Assembly: GCF_042665095.1 (NCBI RefSeq)
Contig: NZ_JBHTBV010000005.1
From: Gordonibacter pamelaeae
GTDB taxonomy: Bacteria > Actinomycetota > Coriobacteriia > Coriobacteriales > Eggerthellaceae
Direction: 5' to 3' (one strand)
DNA: 64,000 nucleotides
Both the position numbers and the translations under genes were made by a program. Shown in pieces: positions 6,852 through 15,069 of the stretch. The notes below the pieces were generated by a model. The model saw only the letters and a list, made by a program, of their open reading frames with translations, made no database searches and was not told the DNA's origin. Every line of letters begins with the position of its first letter. Positions within the stretch are counted from its first letter, which is position 1.

Positions 6852-9266
6852 ATGGCAATGAACGAAGCAGCGACGCTGTCGCGCCGCACGTTCGTGAAGG
6901 GCTCGCTCGCCGGGCTCGCGCTGGCCGGGGCCGCCGGAAGCGCGCTGTACGGCTGCGCTCCCAAGAGCGAGGACGGCGCCAAGGACGGGGGCGCCGCGGC
7001 GGCTGACGAGATCGTCTACAGCCAGTGCGTCGTCAACTGCGGCGGGTCGTGCCTGCTGCGCTGGCACGTGCAGGACGGCAAGATCGTCTACGCCGAAACG
7101 GACAACGTGGGCGATGCTGCCGGGTTGCAGGCCCGTGCCTGCCTGCGCGGACGCACCATCCGCCGCTGGATCAACTCGCCCGACCGCCTCATGAAGCCCA
7201 TGAAGCGCGAGGGCAAGCGCGGCGAAGGCAAGTTCAAGGAGATCAGCTGGGACGAGGCCTACCAGGGCATCGCCGATGCGCTCAAGAACACCATCGACCA
7301 GTACGGCAACGAGGCCGTGTACATGAACTACGGCAGCGGCGTTTCCTCCGCCACGAGCCGCCTGTTCCCGCGCCTTGCGAACCTGATGGGCGGTTACCTG
7401 AAGAGCTACGCGGACTACTCCACGAACATGATGCAGTCCGGCATGCCCTACACCTACGGCGACAAGTGCAACCCCTACGACAGCGTGTACGCCTCGTCCA
7501 TGTCGGAAGCCGAGAAGTCCGATCTGGTCATCATGTTCGGCAACAGCCCAGCCGACACGCGCATGGGCGGCGCCAACATCGTCTACGACTTCGCGAAGGT
7601 GCGCGAGGCCGGTGCGAAGATCGTCAACATCGACTACCGCCTGAACGAGACGAGCTCTGGGCATCCTGACGAGTGGTTACCCATCCGCACGGGAACCGAC
7701 GCGGCCCTCGTGAACGCCATCGCCCACGAGCTGATCGCGAACGACCAGGTGGACAAGGAGTTCTTGGACAAGTACTGCGTGGGTTACGACGAGGACACCA
7801 TGCCCGAGTCCGCTAAGGGCCAGAACAAGTCCTACAAGGACTACATCATGGGCACCGGCTACGACATGGTGGAGAAGACGCCGGAGTGGGCCGCCCCCAT
7901 CACGCAGATCCCCGCCGATCGCATCCGCCAGCTGGCCGCCGACATCGCGGCCGCAAAGGCGCTGTTCGTCGTGCAGGGCTGGGGCCCGCAACGCCACAAC
8001 AACGGCGAGAACACCTCGCGTGCCATCTGCATGCTGCCCATCCTCACGGGCATGATCGGCAAGCCCGGCACGAACACGGGCATGCGCGAGGCCGAGCCGG
8101 GCGGCATCCTGGGCAGCATGCCCAAGGGCGAGAACCCGGTGAAGACGGCTATCAACTGCTACCAGTGGCTCAACGCCGCCGACCACGGCGAGCAGATGAC
8201 CGCCGCAAAGGACGGCGTGCGCGGCGCCGACAAGCTTTCGACCGGCATCAAGTTCCTCTGGAACTACGGCGGCAACTGCATCTCCAACCAGCACTCCGAC
8301 ATCAACCTCGTGTACGACGTCCTGCAGGACGAGAGCAAGCTCGAGTGCATCGTTGTCATCGACACCGTCATGACCGACTCCGCCAAGTACGCCGACTACT
8401 TGCTGCCCGACGCCATGCGCGCCGAGCAGATGCACATGGCAGCCAACGGCTATGCCGAGTACTACAACGGCGTCGTGGTGGGCGGCCCGGCGCAAGATGC
8501 CCCGGGCGATGCCCAGAAAGAATACGATATCGTTTCCGGCATCGCCGACAAGCTGGGCCTGAAGGACGACTTCACCGAGGGCAAGACGCAGGAGCAGTGG
8601 ATCGAGGAGATCTACAAGAAGTCCGCCGAGAAGGACGGCAACATGCCCAGCTGGGACGAGATCAAGGCCCAGGGTCATTACAAGCGTGAGCTGGAGCCGG
8701 TCATCGGCCTGGCCGACTTCGTGGCCGACCCGGCGAAAAACCCGCTCGAGACGCCGTCGGGCAAGATCGAGATCTACGCCGAGCGCCTGGCCGAGAATGC
8801 CGCGAAGCTCGAGCTGGCCGAGGGCGACGTCGTCACCCCCATCCCCGTGTTCGACCCGGGCTACCTGGGCTACGGCAGCACCACCGACGAATTCCCGCTG
8901 TACGCCTCTGGCTTCCACTACAAGTCCCGCACGCACTCCTCCTACGGCGGAGTGGAAGAGCTCAATCAGGCCTGCCGCCAGCAGATCTGGATCAACGATC
9001 TGGACGCTCAGGAGCGCGGCATCGGCAACGGTGATAAGTGCTCCGTGAAGAGCCCCGTGGGTGAGATGCTTATCGAGGCCAAGGTCACGCCGCGTATCAT
9101 CCCCGGCACCGTAGGCATCCCGCAGGGCGCTTGGCACGACGCCGACATGGCGGGCGACCGCATCGACAAGGGCGGTTGCATCAACACCATCACCCCCTAC
9201 CATCCCTCGCCGCTCGCGAAGGGCAACGGCGTGCACTCGCTCATCGTCCAAGTAGCGAAAGCGTAA
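6852..9266 (+). CDS. DMSO reductase-family molybdopterin oxidoreductase, catalytic subunit (Tat-exported)
   Basis: An 804-residue Mo-bis-MGD enzyme of the DmsA type. The N-terminus has a Tat motif (SRRTFVK, Arg11-Arg12) and a lipobox-like Cys35 (ALYGC), so it should act outside the membrane and may be lipid-anchored. Cys59, Cys63, Cys67 and Cys97 form the FS0 [4Fe-4S] site. Ser190 in DYSTNMM sits where DmsA has its molybdenum-ligand serine. The GGNCISNQHSD and WGPQRHNNGE segments match the cofactor-binding domains. The downstream ferredoxin subunit is 15 bp away. The ribosome site GGAGAAGGAGGG precedes the ATG. The substrate cannot be read from sequence; S-oxide, N-oxide or a catechol-like reduction are all possible. 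Confidence 0.92.
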   Translation: MAMNEAATLSRRTFVKGSLAGLALAGAAGSALYGCAPKSEDGAKDGGAAAADEIVYSQCVVNCGGSCLLRWHVQDGKIVYAETDNVGDAAGLQARACLRGRTIRRWINSPDRLMKPMKREGKRGEGKFKEISWDEAYQGIADALKNTIDQYGNEAVYMNYGSGVSSATSRLFPRLANLMGGYLKSYADYSTNMMQSGMPYTYGDKCNPYDSVYASSMSEAEKSDLVIMFGNSPADTRMGGANIVYDFAKVREAGAKIVNIDYRLNETSSGHPDEWLPIRTGTDAALVNAIAHELIANDQVDKEFLDKYCVGYDEDTMPESAKGQNKSYKDYIMGTGYDMVEKTPEWAAPITQIPADRIRQLAADIAAAKALFVVQGWGPQRHNNGENTSRAICMLPILTGMIGKPGTNTGMREAEPGGILGSMPKGENPVKTAINCYQWLNAADHGEQMTAAKDGVRGADKLSTGIKFLWNYGGNCISNQHSDINLVYDVLQDESKLECIVVIDTVMTDSAKYADYLLPDAMRAEQMHMAANGYAEYYNGVVVGGPAQDAPGDAQKEYDIVSGIADKLGLKDDFTEGKTQEQWIEEIYKKSAEKDGNMPSWDEIKAQGHYKRELEPVIGLADFVADPAKNPLETPSGKIEIYAERLAENAAKLELAEGDVVTPIPVFDPGYLGYGSTTDEFPLYASGFHYKSRTHSSYGGVEELNQACRQQIWINDLDAQERGIGNGDKCSVKSPVGEMLIEAKVTPRIIPGTVGIPQGAWHDADMAGDRIDKGGCINTITPYHPSPLAKGNGVHSLIVQVAKA

Positions 9267-9281
9267 AGGAGGAACGCAACC

Positions 9282-9917
9282 ATGGCCCAGTACGGTTTCT
9301 ATTTCGACAGCACGCGCTGCACGGGCTGCAAGACCTGCGAGATGGCGTGCAAGGACTACAAGGACCTGCCCGCCACCATCGCGTTCCGCAAGGTGTACGA
9401 CTACGAGGGCGGCTCGTGGACCGACGCCGGCGACGGCATCTACACCACCGACACGTTCGCCTACCATGTGTCGCTGGCCTGCAACCACTGCGCCATGCCG
9501 GCGTGCATGGCCAAGTGCCCGTCGGGCGCCATCGAGAAGGACGGCAAGACCGGCCTCGTGCACATCGACCAGGAGAAGTGCACGGGCGTGGGCGCCTGCG
9601 TGACCAGCTGCCCCTACAACGTGCCCGTTCTCGACGATGCCAAGAAGGCCCAGAAGTGCGACGGCTGCGCCGACCGCGTGGCCGAGGGCCTGAACCCCAT
9701 CTGCGTGGACGCCTGCCCGGTGCGCGCGCTCGAATGGGGTGACATCGAGGAGCTGCGCGCGGCCCACACCGGCACCGTGGCGGGCATCGCCCCCATGCCC
9801 TCGCCGGACGAGACCACGCCGTCCATCGCCATCAACCCCTGCCCGGCCGCCAAGGAGCCCGGCGACACCACGGGGGCGATAGCGAACGAGAAGGAAGTCA
9901 CGAACGTCCCCGCGTAA
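9282..9917 (+). CDS. DmsB-like four-cluster ferredoxin subunit (first copy, Cys to Val in motif III)
   Basis: 211 residues with four Cys motifs: CTGCKTCEMAC, CNHCAMPACMAKC, CTGVGACVTSC and CDGC...CVDAC. It should pass electrons between a membrane anchor and the catalytic subunit, with which it is co-transcribed (15-bp gap, AAAGGAGG site). Motif III lacks its second cysteine: codon 103 is GTG (Val, 9588-9590) where CIGCGYC-type motifs have Cys. In E. coli DmsB the equivalent residue, Cys102, is the one whose substitution converts a [4Fe-4S] cluster to [3Fe-4S]. A [3Fe-4S] centre is therefore predicted here. The C-terminal ~40 residues are Pro/Ala-rich. Confidence 0.93.
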   Translation: MAQYGFYFDSTRCTGCKTCEMACKDYKDLPATIAFRKVYDYEGGSWTDAGDGIYTTDTFAYHVSLACNHCAMPACMAKCPSGAIEKDGKTGLVHIDQEKCTGVGACVTSCPYNVPVLDDAKKAQKCDGCADRVAEGLNPICVDACPVRALEWGDIEELRAAHTGTVAGIAPMPSPDETTPSIAINPCPAAKEPGDTTGAIANEKEVTNVPA

Positions 9918-9930
9918 CAGCACCGTTTCC

Positions 9931-10017
9931 GCGGGGCCCGGCATCGCTTGCGGCCGCCGGGCCCCGCACCTCTCTGAAGAAGCGGCCGCGCCTCTCCCTC
10001 CCCGGCGCGGCCGCTTC
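9931..10017. terminator. Two GC-rich hairpins between the dms gene pairs
   Basis: Perfect 12-bp arms at 9931-9942 and 9956-9967 are followed by perfect 14-bp arms at 9979-9992 and 10004-10017. Neither is followed by a T run, so these may attenuate or stabilise the message rather than terminate it. TATACT at 10021-10026 may be the -10 box of a separate promoter for the downstream dmsB-dmsC pair. Confidence 0.45.
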
Positions 10018-10084
10018 CGGTATACTGGGGCGGGATGCCCGCTCCAGGAGCGTGCGGGCAGGGGAGCATGGCAGAGGGCCGCTC

Positions 10085-10732
10085 ATGACGTTCGGATTCT
10101 TCTTCGACAACACGCGCTGCACCGGGTGCAAGACCTGCGAGATGGCGTGCAAGGACTACCGCGACCTCGGGGCCGAGGCCATGTTCCGGCGCGTCATCGA
10201 CTACGAGGGCGGCACGTGGGAGCGGCCCGGCGCGGCGAGCGCGGGCACCGAGGCGGGCATGGCCGTTGCCACGGGCGTGTTCGCCTACCACCTGTCGCTC
10301 GCGTGCAACCATTGCGGCGACCCCGCCTGCACGCGCGTGTGCCCCACCGGCGCCATGCACAAGGACGACCGCGGGCTCGTGTGGCCCGACGAGCGCAAGT
10401 GCATCGGCTGCGGGTACTGCACCATGGCCTGCCCCTATCACGCCCCCTTCATCGACCAGCACCTGAAGAAGAGCTCGAAGTGCGACGGCTGCCGCGCGCG
10501 GCTGGACGAGGGGCTGGGCCCCGTGTGCGTCGAGGCCTGCCCCGTGCGGGCGCTCGAATGGGGAGATCCGGCAGAGCTGGCGGCACGTCATCCGGGCGCC
10601 GTGCGCTCCATCCTGCCGCTGCCGCCGGAGGACGCCACGTGGCCGAACCTCTTCATCCTCCCCTCGCCCGCGGCCGCGCTGGCCGCCCAAGTGGGCGGGC
10701 ATATTGCGAACCACCAGGAGATACAGGTATGA
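10085..10732 (+). CDS. DmsB-like four-cluster ferredoxin subunit (second copy)
   Basis: A 215-residue paralogue of the subunit at 9282, very similar in its first 60 residues (FFDNTRCTGCKTCEMACKD). Here all motifs are complete, including CIGCGYCTMAC in position III, so four [4Fe-4S] clusters are expected. The ATG at 10085 is chosen because the MTFGFFFDNTRC start aligns with the first copy and an AGAGGG site precedes it. An extension from 10052 is not supported. The stop overlaps the next start (ATGA at 10729-10732), indicating translational coupling with the membrane anchor. This copy is therefore probably the partner that docks on DmsC. Confidence 0.92.
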   Translation: MTFGFFFDNTRCTGCKTCEMACKDYRDLGAEAMFRRVIDYEGGTWERPGAASAGTEAGMAVATGVFAYHLSLACNHCGDPACTRVCPTGAMHKDDRGLVWPDERKCIGCGYCTMACPYHAPFIDQHLKKSSKCDGCRARLDEGLGPVCVEACPVRALEWGDPAELAARHPGAVRSILPLPPEDATWPNLFILPSPAAALAAQVGGHIANHQEIQV

Positions 10733-11583
10733 CCAGCGGTTTCGACGAGTTCTCGCTCGCGTTGTTCACCACGCTGGCGCCGGCCGGCACCATCGCCTTC
10801 ATCGCGCTCGCCCTGGCGCGCCTGCTCGAGCGCGACCATGAGGCCGCCGTGCGCATCGACCGCCTGGCCGCGCTGCCGTTCTCGGTGGTGCTCGTGGGCT
10901 TCATCGCCTCGGCCACGCACCTGGGCACGCCGGCCAACGCGCTGCACGTGTTCTCGGGTGTGGGGCGCTCGCCTCTGTCGAACGAGGTGCTGGCGGCCGT
11001 GGCCTTCCTCTTCCTGGCGGGCTCGTACTGGATGGCAGCCTTCAAGCAGCACTTCCCCGACTCCGTGGCGAAGCCGTGGCTCGTGCTGGCCTGCGCGGCC
11101 GGCGCGGCATTGGTGGCCTGCACGTCACTGGCCTACGCGGTGGACACGGTGCCCACTTGGAACACCTGGTACACGCCGGCGAACCTGTGGTTCTCGGCGT
11201 TGCTGGCGGGGCCCGTGATCGGGCTGCTGTTCCTGCACCTGGCGCGCTCCGGGCGGCTGCGGTACGGCGCCGTGCTCGTGGCGGTGAGCATCGTTGCGCT
11301 GGCGGCGGGCACGGTCGTGCTGACGCTGCACCAGCAGAGCCTCGCCGGCGTGGCGAACAACGAGCTGGCAGCCAGCGCCCTCGTGCCGGGCTACGGCACG
11401 GCCATCGCGTTCCACGCCCTCGCAGGCATCGCCGGCTGCGTGTGCGCCGCCCTGTCGCTGCGCTCCCGCCGCAGCCGCCAAGCAACCCTGGCCTTATGCG
11501 GAGCAGGAACGTTGCTGCTGCTGACCGCCGTGCTCGTCACCCGCGTGGAGTTCTACCAGCTGCATTTGACCGTGGGGTTCTAG
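10729..11583 (+). CDS. DmsC-like membrane anchor subunit
   Basis: A 284-residue integral membrane protein with about eight hydrophobic helices, matching the DmsC/NrfD-like anchor of DMSO reductases. The sequence SATHLGTPANALHVF in the second helix region resembles the conserved quinol-proximal HLG segment of DmsC. It should oxidise menaquinol and pass electrons to the ferredoxin subunit outside. The start codon overlaps the stop of the preceding dmsB-like gene by 4 nt. moaB lies 60 bp downstream in convergent orientation. Substrate specificity rests in the catalytic subunit. Confidence 0.88.
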   Translation: MTSGFDEFSLALFTTLAPAGTIAFIALALARLLERDHEAAVRIDRLAALPFSVVLVGFIASATHLGTPANALHVFSGVGRSPLSNEVLAAVAFLFLAGSYWMAAFKQHFPDSVAKPWLVLACAAGAALVACTSLAYAVDTVPTWNTWYTPANLWFSALLAGPVIGLLFLHLARSGRLRYGAVLVAVSIVALAAGTVVLTLHQQSLAGVANNELAASALVPGYGTAIAFHALAGIAGCVCAALSLRSRRSRQATLALCGAGTLLLLTAVLVTRVEFYQLHLTVGF

Positions 11584-11643
11584 GAGGAGGCGCCCCGCGG
11601 CGACAGGCCCCGGCTGCCGTCCGGCAACCAGGGCCCAAGAACC

Positions 11644-12126
11644 TCAGTGCCCGCCGCCGGCCATCATCTTGGCGGCATGCGGCAGGGCGGCCACGATGCC
11701 ATCCCAGTTCTCGCGGGCGGCTTTCTCGCTGCCGGGGAGGTTGATCACCAGGTGCCGCCCCCGCTGCATGCACAGCGCACGCGAGAGCATGGCGTAGGGG
11801 GTGATGGCCAGCGAGTGGGCGCGCATGGCCTCGGCAATGCCGGGCACGTTGCGCTCGCACACGTCCATCGTGGCCTCCGGCGTCACGTCGCGCAGCGAGA
11901 GGCCGCTGCCGCCGCAGGTTAGCACGATATCGGCATCGAGCTCGTCGCAGGCGGCCACGATGGCAGCCGCTATATCCGCACGCTCGTCTTTCACCACCAC
12001 ATGGCTCGCGCACGTCCAACCCTTCTCGGCAATGAGCGCCTCGAGCGCGGCGCCCGCGGTGTCCTCCTTCATGCTGCGCGTATCGGAGCAGGTGACGATG
12101 GCAAACGTCAAAGTATGGTCGGACAT
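11644..12126 (-). CDS. moaB: Molybdenum cofactor biosynthesis protein MoaB/Mog-type
   Basis: A 160-residue MoCF-domain protein starting MSDHTLTFAIVTCSDTRS. The molybdopterin-binding loop LTCGGSGLSLRDVTPEA is intact, as is NLPGSEKAARENWD near the C-terminus. This family adenylates molybdopterin before molybdate insertion. The frame stays open far upstream (to 14340), but the true start at 12126 has an AGAAAGGAA site. The cofactor serves enzymes such as the adjacent DMSO reductase-type cluster. moeA lies upstream on the same strand, separated by a 167-nt structured repeat element. Confidence 0.9.
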   Translation of the reverse strand: MSDHTLTFAIVTCSDTRSMKEDTAGAALEALIAEKGWTCASHVVVKDERADIAAAIVAACDELDADIVLTCGGSGLSLRDVTPEATMDVCERNVPGIAEAMRAHSLAITPYAMLSRALCMQRGRHLVINLPGSEKAARENWDGIVAALPHAAKMMAGGGH

Positions 12127-12143
12127 GGTCGTTCCTTTCTCGC

Positions 12144-12310
12144 AGGTTGGCGTTAGTAAGTCAGCGAGAAGGGCTGTGGTGCGTCGAATTCGCGGGATCA
12201 CGGAGGCGAAGCGTACCTTGGGTACGCGAGTCTCCGGGATCCCGCGAAGGCGGCGTGCCACAGCCCTTCGCAGCGTCGGGCCGTTCCGCCGTTCGGAAGA
12301 ACGGCGGAAC
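12144..12310. repeat. Structured repeat element, copy 1 (between moeA and moaB)
   Basis: Related to 61300-61464. The shared sequence includes AGGTTGGCG, AGTAAGTCAGCGAGAAG, GCGTAC...GGTACGCGAG and TTCGCAGCGTCG. An outer stem pairs AAGGGCTGTGG (12169-12179) with its complement (12258-12268). An inner hairpin lies at 12201-12217 and a terminal hairpin with 12-bp arms at 12283-12310. The stems differ in sequence from copy 2 but keep their pairing. That is the signature of a selected secondary structure, not simple duplication. Confidence 0.85.
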
Positions 12311-12311
12311 C

Positions 12312-13568
12312 TCAGAGGCTGACCTCCTCGGAAACGTCCAGCAGCATGCAGTCGATGAGCGAGCCGGCGGTGCGCGACTCCAGGCCCTCGGGCATGATGG
12401 CCATGCAGTTGCTGCGCTGGATGACACCGAACAGGCCCGAGCTCTGGTTCTTCGCAGGCGCCACCACGTACTCGCCAGCGTCGTCCTTGTACAGCGTGGA
12501 GCGCAGGAAGATGCGGCGCGGGTCGTTCTTCTTCACGTCGCGCGAGAGCTTCGCCTTCACCACGGGGCGCGTGAAGTGGCGGTAGCCCTGCATCTTGCGC
12601 AGCGCGGGGCGGATGATCATCTCGAAGCCCACGTAGGCGGCCGCCGGGTTGCCGGGCAGGCCGAACACGGGCGTGCCCTGCACCACGCCGAACGTCTGGG
12701 CCTTGCCGGGACGCATATTCACGGTGGTCATGAGCAGCTCGCCCAGCTCTTCCACCACGGGCTTGATGAAGTCGAAGTCGCCGTTGGAGGCGCCGCCGCT
12801 CGTCACCACGAAGTCGTACTCGCGGGCAGCGGCGGAAACGGCGGCCGCGAGGGCCTCCAGCGTGTCCTCCACGATGGGCAGGATGGTGGGCGTGGCGCCC
12901 GCGGCTTGCGCGCACGCGGCCAGCGCGTAGCTGTTCGAGTTGCGGATCTTGCCGGGCGTGGGAACCTCGGTGGGGTCTACCAGCTCGCTGCCGATGGAGA
13001 TGATGGCCACGCGCGGACGGCGGTGCGTGGGCACCTCCACCACGCCGCAGCCGGCCAAAAATCCGACGCCGGCCGAGCCGATAACCTCGCCGGCCTCCAC
13101 CACGACCTCGCCGGCCTTGGCCTCCTCGCCCGCCTCGCGCACGTTGTTGCGCTCCTTCACGGGGGCAGTGAACGCCACGCGGCTGCCCGGCTTGCCGTCG
13201 CCGGCCACCACGTCCACGATCTCGTACTTCACCACGGCATCGGCATCGTCGGGAACCGGCGCGCCCGTCATGATGCGCACACACTGGCCCTCCCCGATGG
13301 AGCCCTCGTATACGTCGCCGGCCGCAACCTCCGCGATCACATCCATCTCCACCGGCTCCTCGACGCTCGCGGAAGCCAGCTCGGCCGCGCGCACCGCGAA
13401 GCCGTCCATGGCCGAATGCGCGAACGGGGCGATGTCGATGTCGCTGCGCAGATCCTCGGCTGCCACACGACCCACCGCCTCCAGCACCGGCACCGTCTCC
13501 TGCGGCAGCGGATCCACGTTCGCGAGCACGAGCTCGCGGGCCTCTTCGAGCGAGATCATTTCCTTCAT
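12312..13568 (-). CDS. moeA: Molybdopterin molybdenumtransferase MoeA
   Basis: A 418-residue MoeA, the enzyme that inserts molybdate into adenylated molybdopterin. Visible motifs are the N-terminal SAMDGFAVRA, MTGAPVPDDADAVV, the MoCF-domain TSGGASNGDFDF and the GLPGNPAAA loop. The length is usual for the family. The start (MKEMISLEEAR) has a GAAGGGG site. TATAAT on the minus strand at 13658-13663 could be its promoter. moaB follows on the same strand after the structured repeat; together they support the Mo enzymes of the window. Gephyrin-like duplication is absent. Confidence 0.95.
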   Translation of the reverse strand: MKEMISLEEARELVLANVDPLPQETVPVLEAVGRVAAEDLRSDIDIAPFAHSAMDGFAVRAAELASASVEEPVEMDVIAEVAAGDVYEGSIGEGQCVRIMTGAPVPDDADAVVKYEIVDVVAGDGKPGSRVAFTAPVKERNNVREAGEEAKAGEVVVEAGEVIGSAGVGFLAGCGVVEVPTHRRPRVAIISIGSELVDPTEVPTPGKIRNSNSYALAACAQAAGATPTILPIVEDTLEALAAAVSAAAREYDFVVTSGGASNGDFDFIKPVVEELGELLMTTVNMRPGKAQTFGVVQGTPVFGLPGNPAAAYVGFEMIIRPALRKMQGYRHFTRPVVKAKLSRDVKKNDPRRIFLRSTLYKDDAGEYVVAPAKNQSSGLFGVIQRSNCMAIMPEGLESRTAGSLIDCMLLDVSEEVSL

Positions 13569-13657
13569 CGGTTCGTCCCCTTCCTGAAAAAGCGCGCCCC
13601 GTCCCTCCGCCTTCGCCGACGCAGGCCGTTGCGCACCTTCGATATACCATGCCCACT

Positions 13658-13752
13658 ATTATAGCGCTGAAAGTATAGTTGCGGACGGCGACTTTGCCGG
13701 CCGCACCCGCGCCCGCCAATGCCAGCCGACAACTTCCGAGCGCCGCTATAAT
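13658..13752. promoter_or_regulatory. Divergent promoter region moeA / carbonic anhydrase-like gene
   Basis: Minus-strand TATAAT at 13658-13663 faces moeA; plus-strand TATAAT at 13747-13752 faces the gene starting at 13783. -35 boxes are weak in both directions. Confidence 0.4.
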
Positions 13753-13782
13753 GGCAAGGGAAACGACTGAAAGGAACTCCTT

Positions 13783-14352
13783 ATGACCCACGCCGAAGCC
13801 AAGCCCTCCCTCTACCGCAACGTTCGCATCCACCAAAGCGCGCGCCTCTCCCCCGCCGCCGGCATCGTGGGCGACGTGACCATCGGCCGCGACTCCTGTG
13901 TGCTGGCCGGTGCCCAGATTCGCGCCGACGACGCGCCCGTCATCATCGGCGACGAGGTGAACATCCAGGAGAACGCCGTCGTCCACGTGGATCACGATCA
14001 TCCCGCCATCCTCCACGATCACTGCACCATAGGGCACGGCGCCATCATACACGGCTGCGAGATAGGGCCGAACGCGCTCGTGGGCATGGGCGCCATCGTC
14101 ATGAACGGGGCGAAGGTGGGCGCGAATTGCGTGGTGGCCGCCGGCGCGCTGGTGTCCGAGGGCAAAGAGCTTCCCGCCGGCAGCCTGGTTATGGGCATGC
14201 CCGCGCGCGTGAAGCGCACGTTGTCGGATGAGGAGATCGCGCACTTGTGCACCGCGGCGGGCGACGAGTACCTGGCCGTGGGCGCCCGCATGCTGGAGGA
14301 GGGCCTGCTGCACAACCCCGAGCCGGGCACGGACGTGCATCCGAGCTTCTAG
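13783..14352 (+). CDS. Gamma-carbonic anhydrase-like hexapeptide-repeat protein
   Basis: 189 residues forming a left-handed beta-helix with repeated [LIV]-G-x4 hexads. The metal-ligand histidine pattern of the gamma-carbonic anhydrase / YrdA family is present: VHVDHDHP, then IGHGAIIHGCEIG. Family members bind a divalent metal at a trimer interface. Some hydrate CO2, others have acyltransferase-like or unknown roles. The C-terminal GMPARVKRTLSDEE is typical. The ribosome site GAAAGGA precedes the ATG. It is a single gene, convergent with the GNAT gene. Exact activity is uncertain. Confidence 0.88.
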   Translation: MTHAEAKPSLYRNVRIHQSARLSPAAGIVGDVTIGRDSCVLAGAQIRADDAPVIIGDEVNIQENAVVHVDHDHPAILHDHCTIGHGAIIHGCEIGPNALVGMGAIVMNGAKVGANCVVAAGALVSEGKELPAGSLVMGMPARVKRTLSDEEIAHLCTAAGDEYLAVGARMLEEGLLHNPEPGTDVHPSF

Positions 14353-14393
14353 GAAAACGCCAGCGCAATACCGTCCAGCGTCTCCCTAGCCGG

Positions 14394-14972
14394 TTATCGG
14401 GCAGCGAGAAGCAGGTCCGCGTAGGCTGGCGCGACGTCCTCGATGCGCGCGAGCGTCTTGTCCTCGCCTTCAGGCAGCTCGTTGACCAGCGCGAGGAAAC
14501 GGCCCGGATCGAAGCCCGGCCCCTTCGCGAGCACTTCGTACGCATCGCCCTCGAAGCAGTTCGCAAAGCCGGTGGGGGCGAAGCCGTTGCGCAGGTAGAA
14601 GTCGCGACGCCTCCTCCGCTGGAGGGCGTTCGACGCCGCATCGTCAAGCGGCTCGATGTCAAGCGTGATGGTTTTGCCCGGGAAGCGGCGCCCGACATCC
14701 TCAAGCATGCGGGCTCCATTGCCTCGCGACCGAGCCGCCTGGTCCACGGCGAGAAAGAGCACGTACGCCAGATCGGCGCCCTCGATCATGAAGGCGAATC
14801 CGCAGAACAGCCCTTCGTCGCGGTACGCGAGCAGCGACACTTCCTCGCGTTCGGCCTGTTCCAACAAGAATGAGAACGGCGCCTGCTCGTTCGGCGGGAA
14901 GGCGGCCTCCAGCAGCCGCTTGACCTCCCGCGCATCCTCGGTCCCCTCTTCAACGGTACATGTCGACAGCAT
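14394..14972 (-). CDS. GNAT-family N-acetyltransferase
   Basis: 192 residues with a GNAT acetyl-CoA fold. The core is YVLFLAVDQAARSRGNGARM, where the Q/R-x-x-G-x-G/A loop binds the CoA pyrophosphate. A strand and the FYLRNGFAPTGF segment follow, typical of motif B. The substrate cannot be told. The gene stands between a convergent carbonic anhydrase-like gene and eno on the same strand. The ribosome site AGGGGAGGGG precedes the start. Length is normal for a single-domain GNAT. Confidence 0.88.
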   Translation of the reverse strand: MLSTCTVEEGTEDAREVKRLLEAAFPPNEQAPFSFLLEQAEREEVSLLAYRDEGLFCGFAFMIEGADLAYVLFLAVDQAARSRGNGARMLEDVGRRFPGKTITLDIEPLDDAASNALQRRRRRDFYLRNGFAPTGFANCFEGDAYEVLAKGPGFDPGRFLALVNELPEGEDKTLARIEDVAPAYADLLLAAR

Positions 14973-15069
14973 CAGCAGCCCCTCCCCTGTTAGAAGCTCT
15001 GTTTCCCCTTTTATGAAGCGGAGCCGGGCCGCCCCCTTAGACGGTCCGGCTCCGCAAAACGCGCAGTCG

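Noticed and set aside
9931..10017. Classical rho-independent terminators between the dms gene pairs
   Set aside because: Strong stems but no T run, so termination is not assured; kept as low-confidence hairpins.
11644..14340. Reading the moaB frame as an 898-residue protein
   Set aside because: Only the last 160 residues are MoaB; the rest is a shadow across moeA and the structured repeat.
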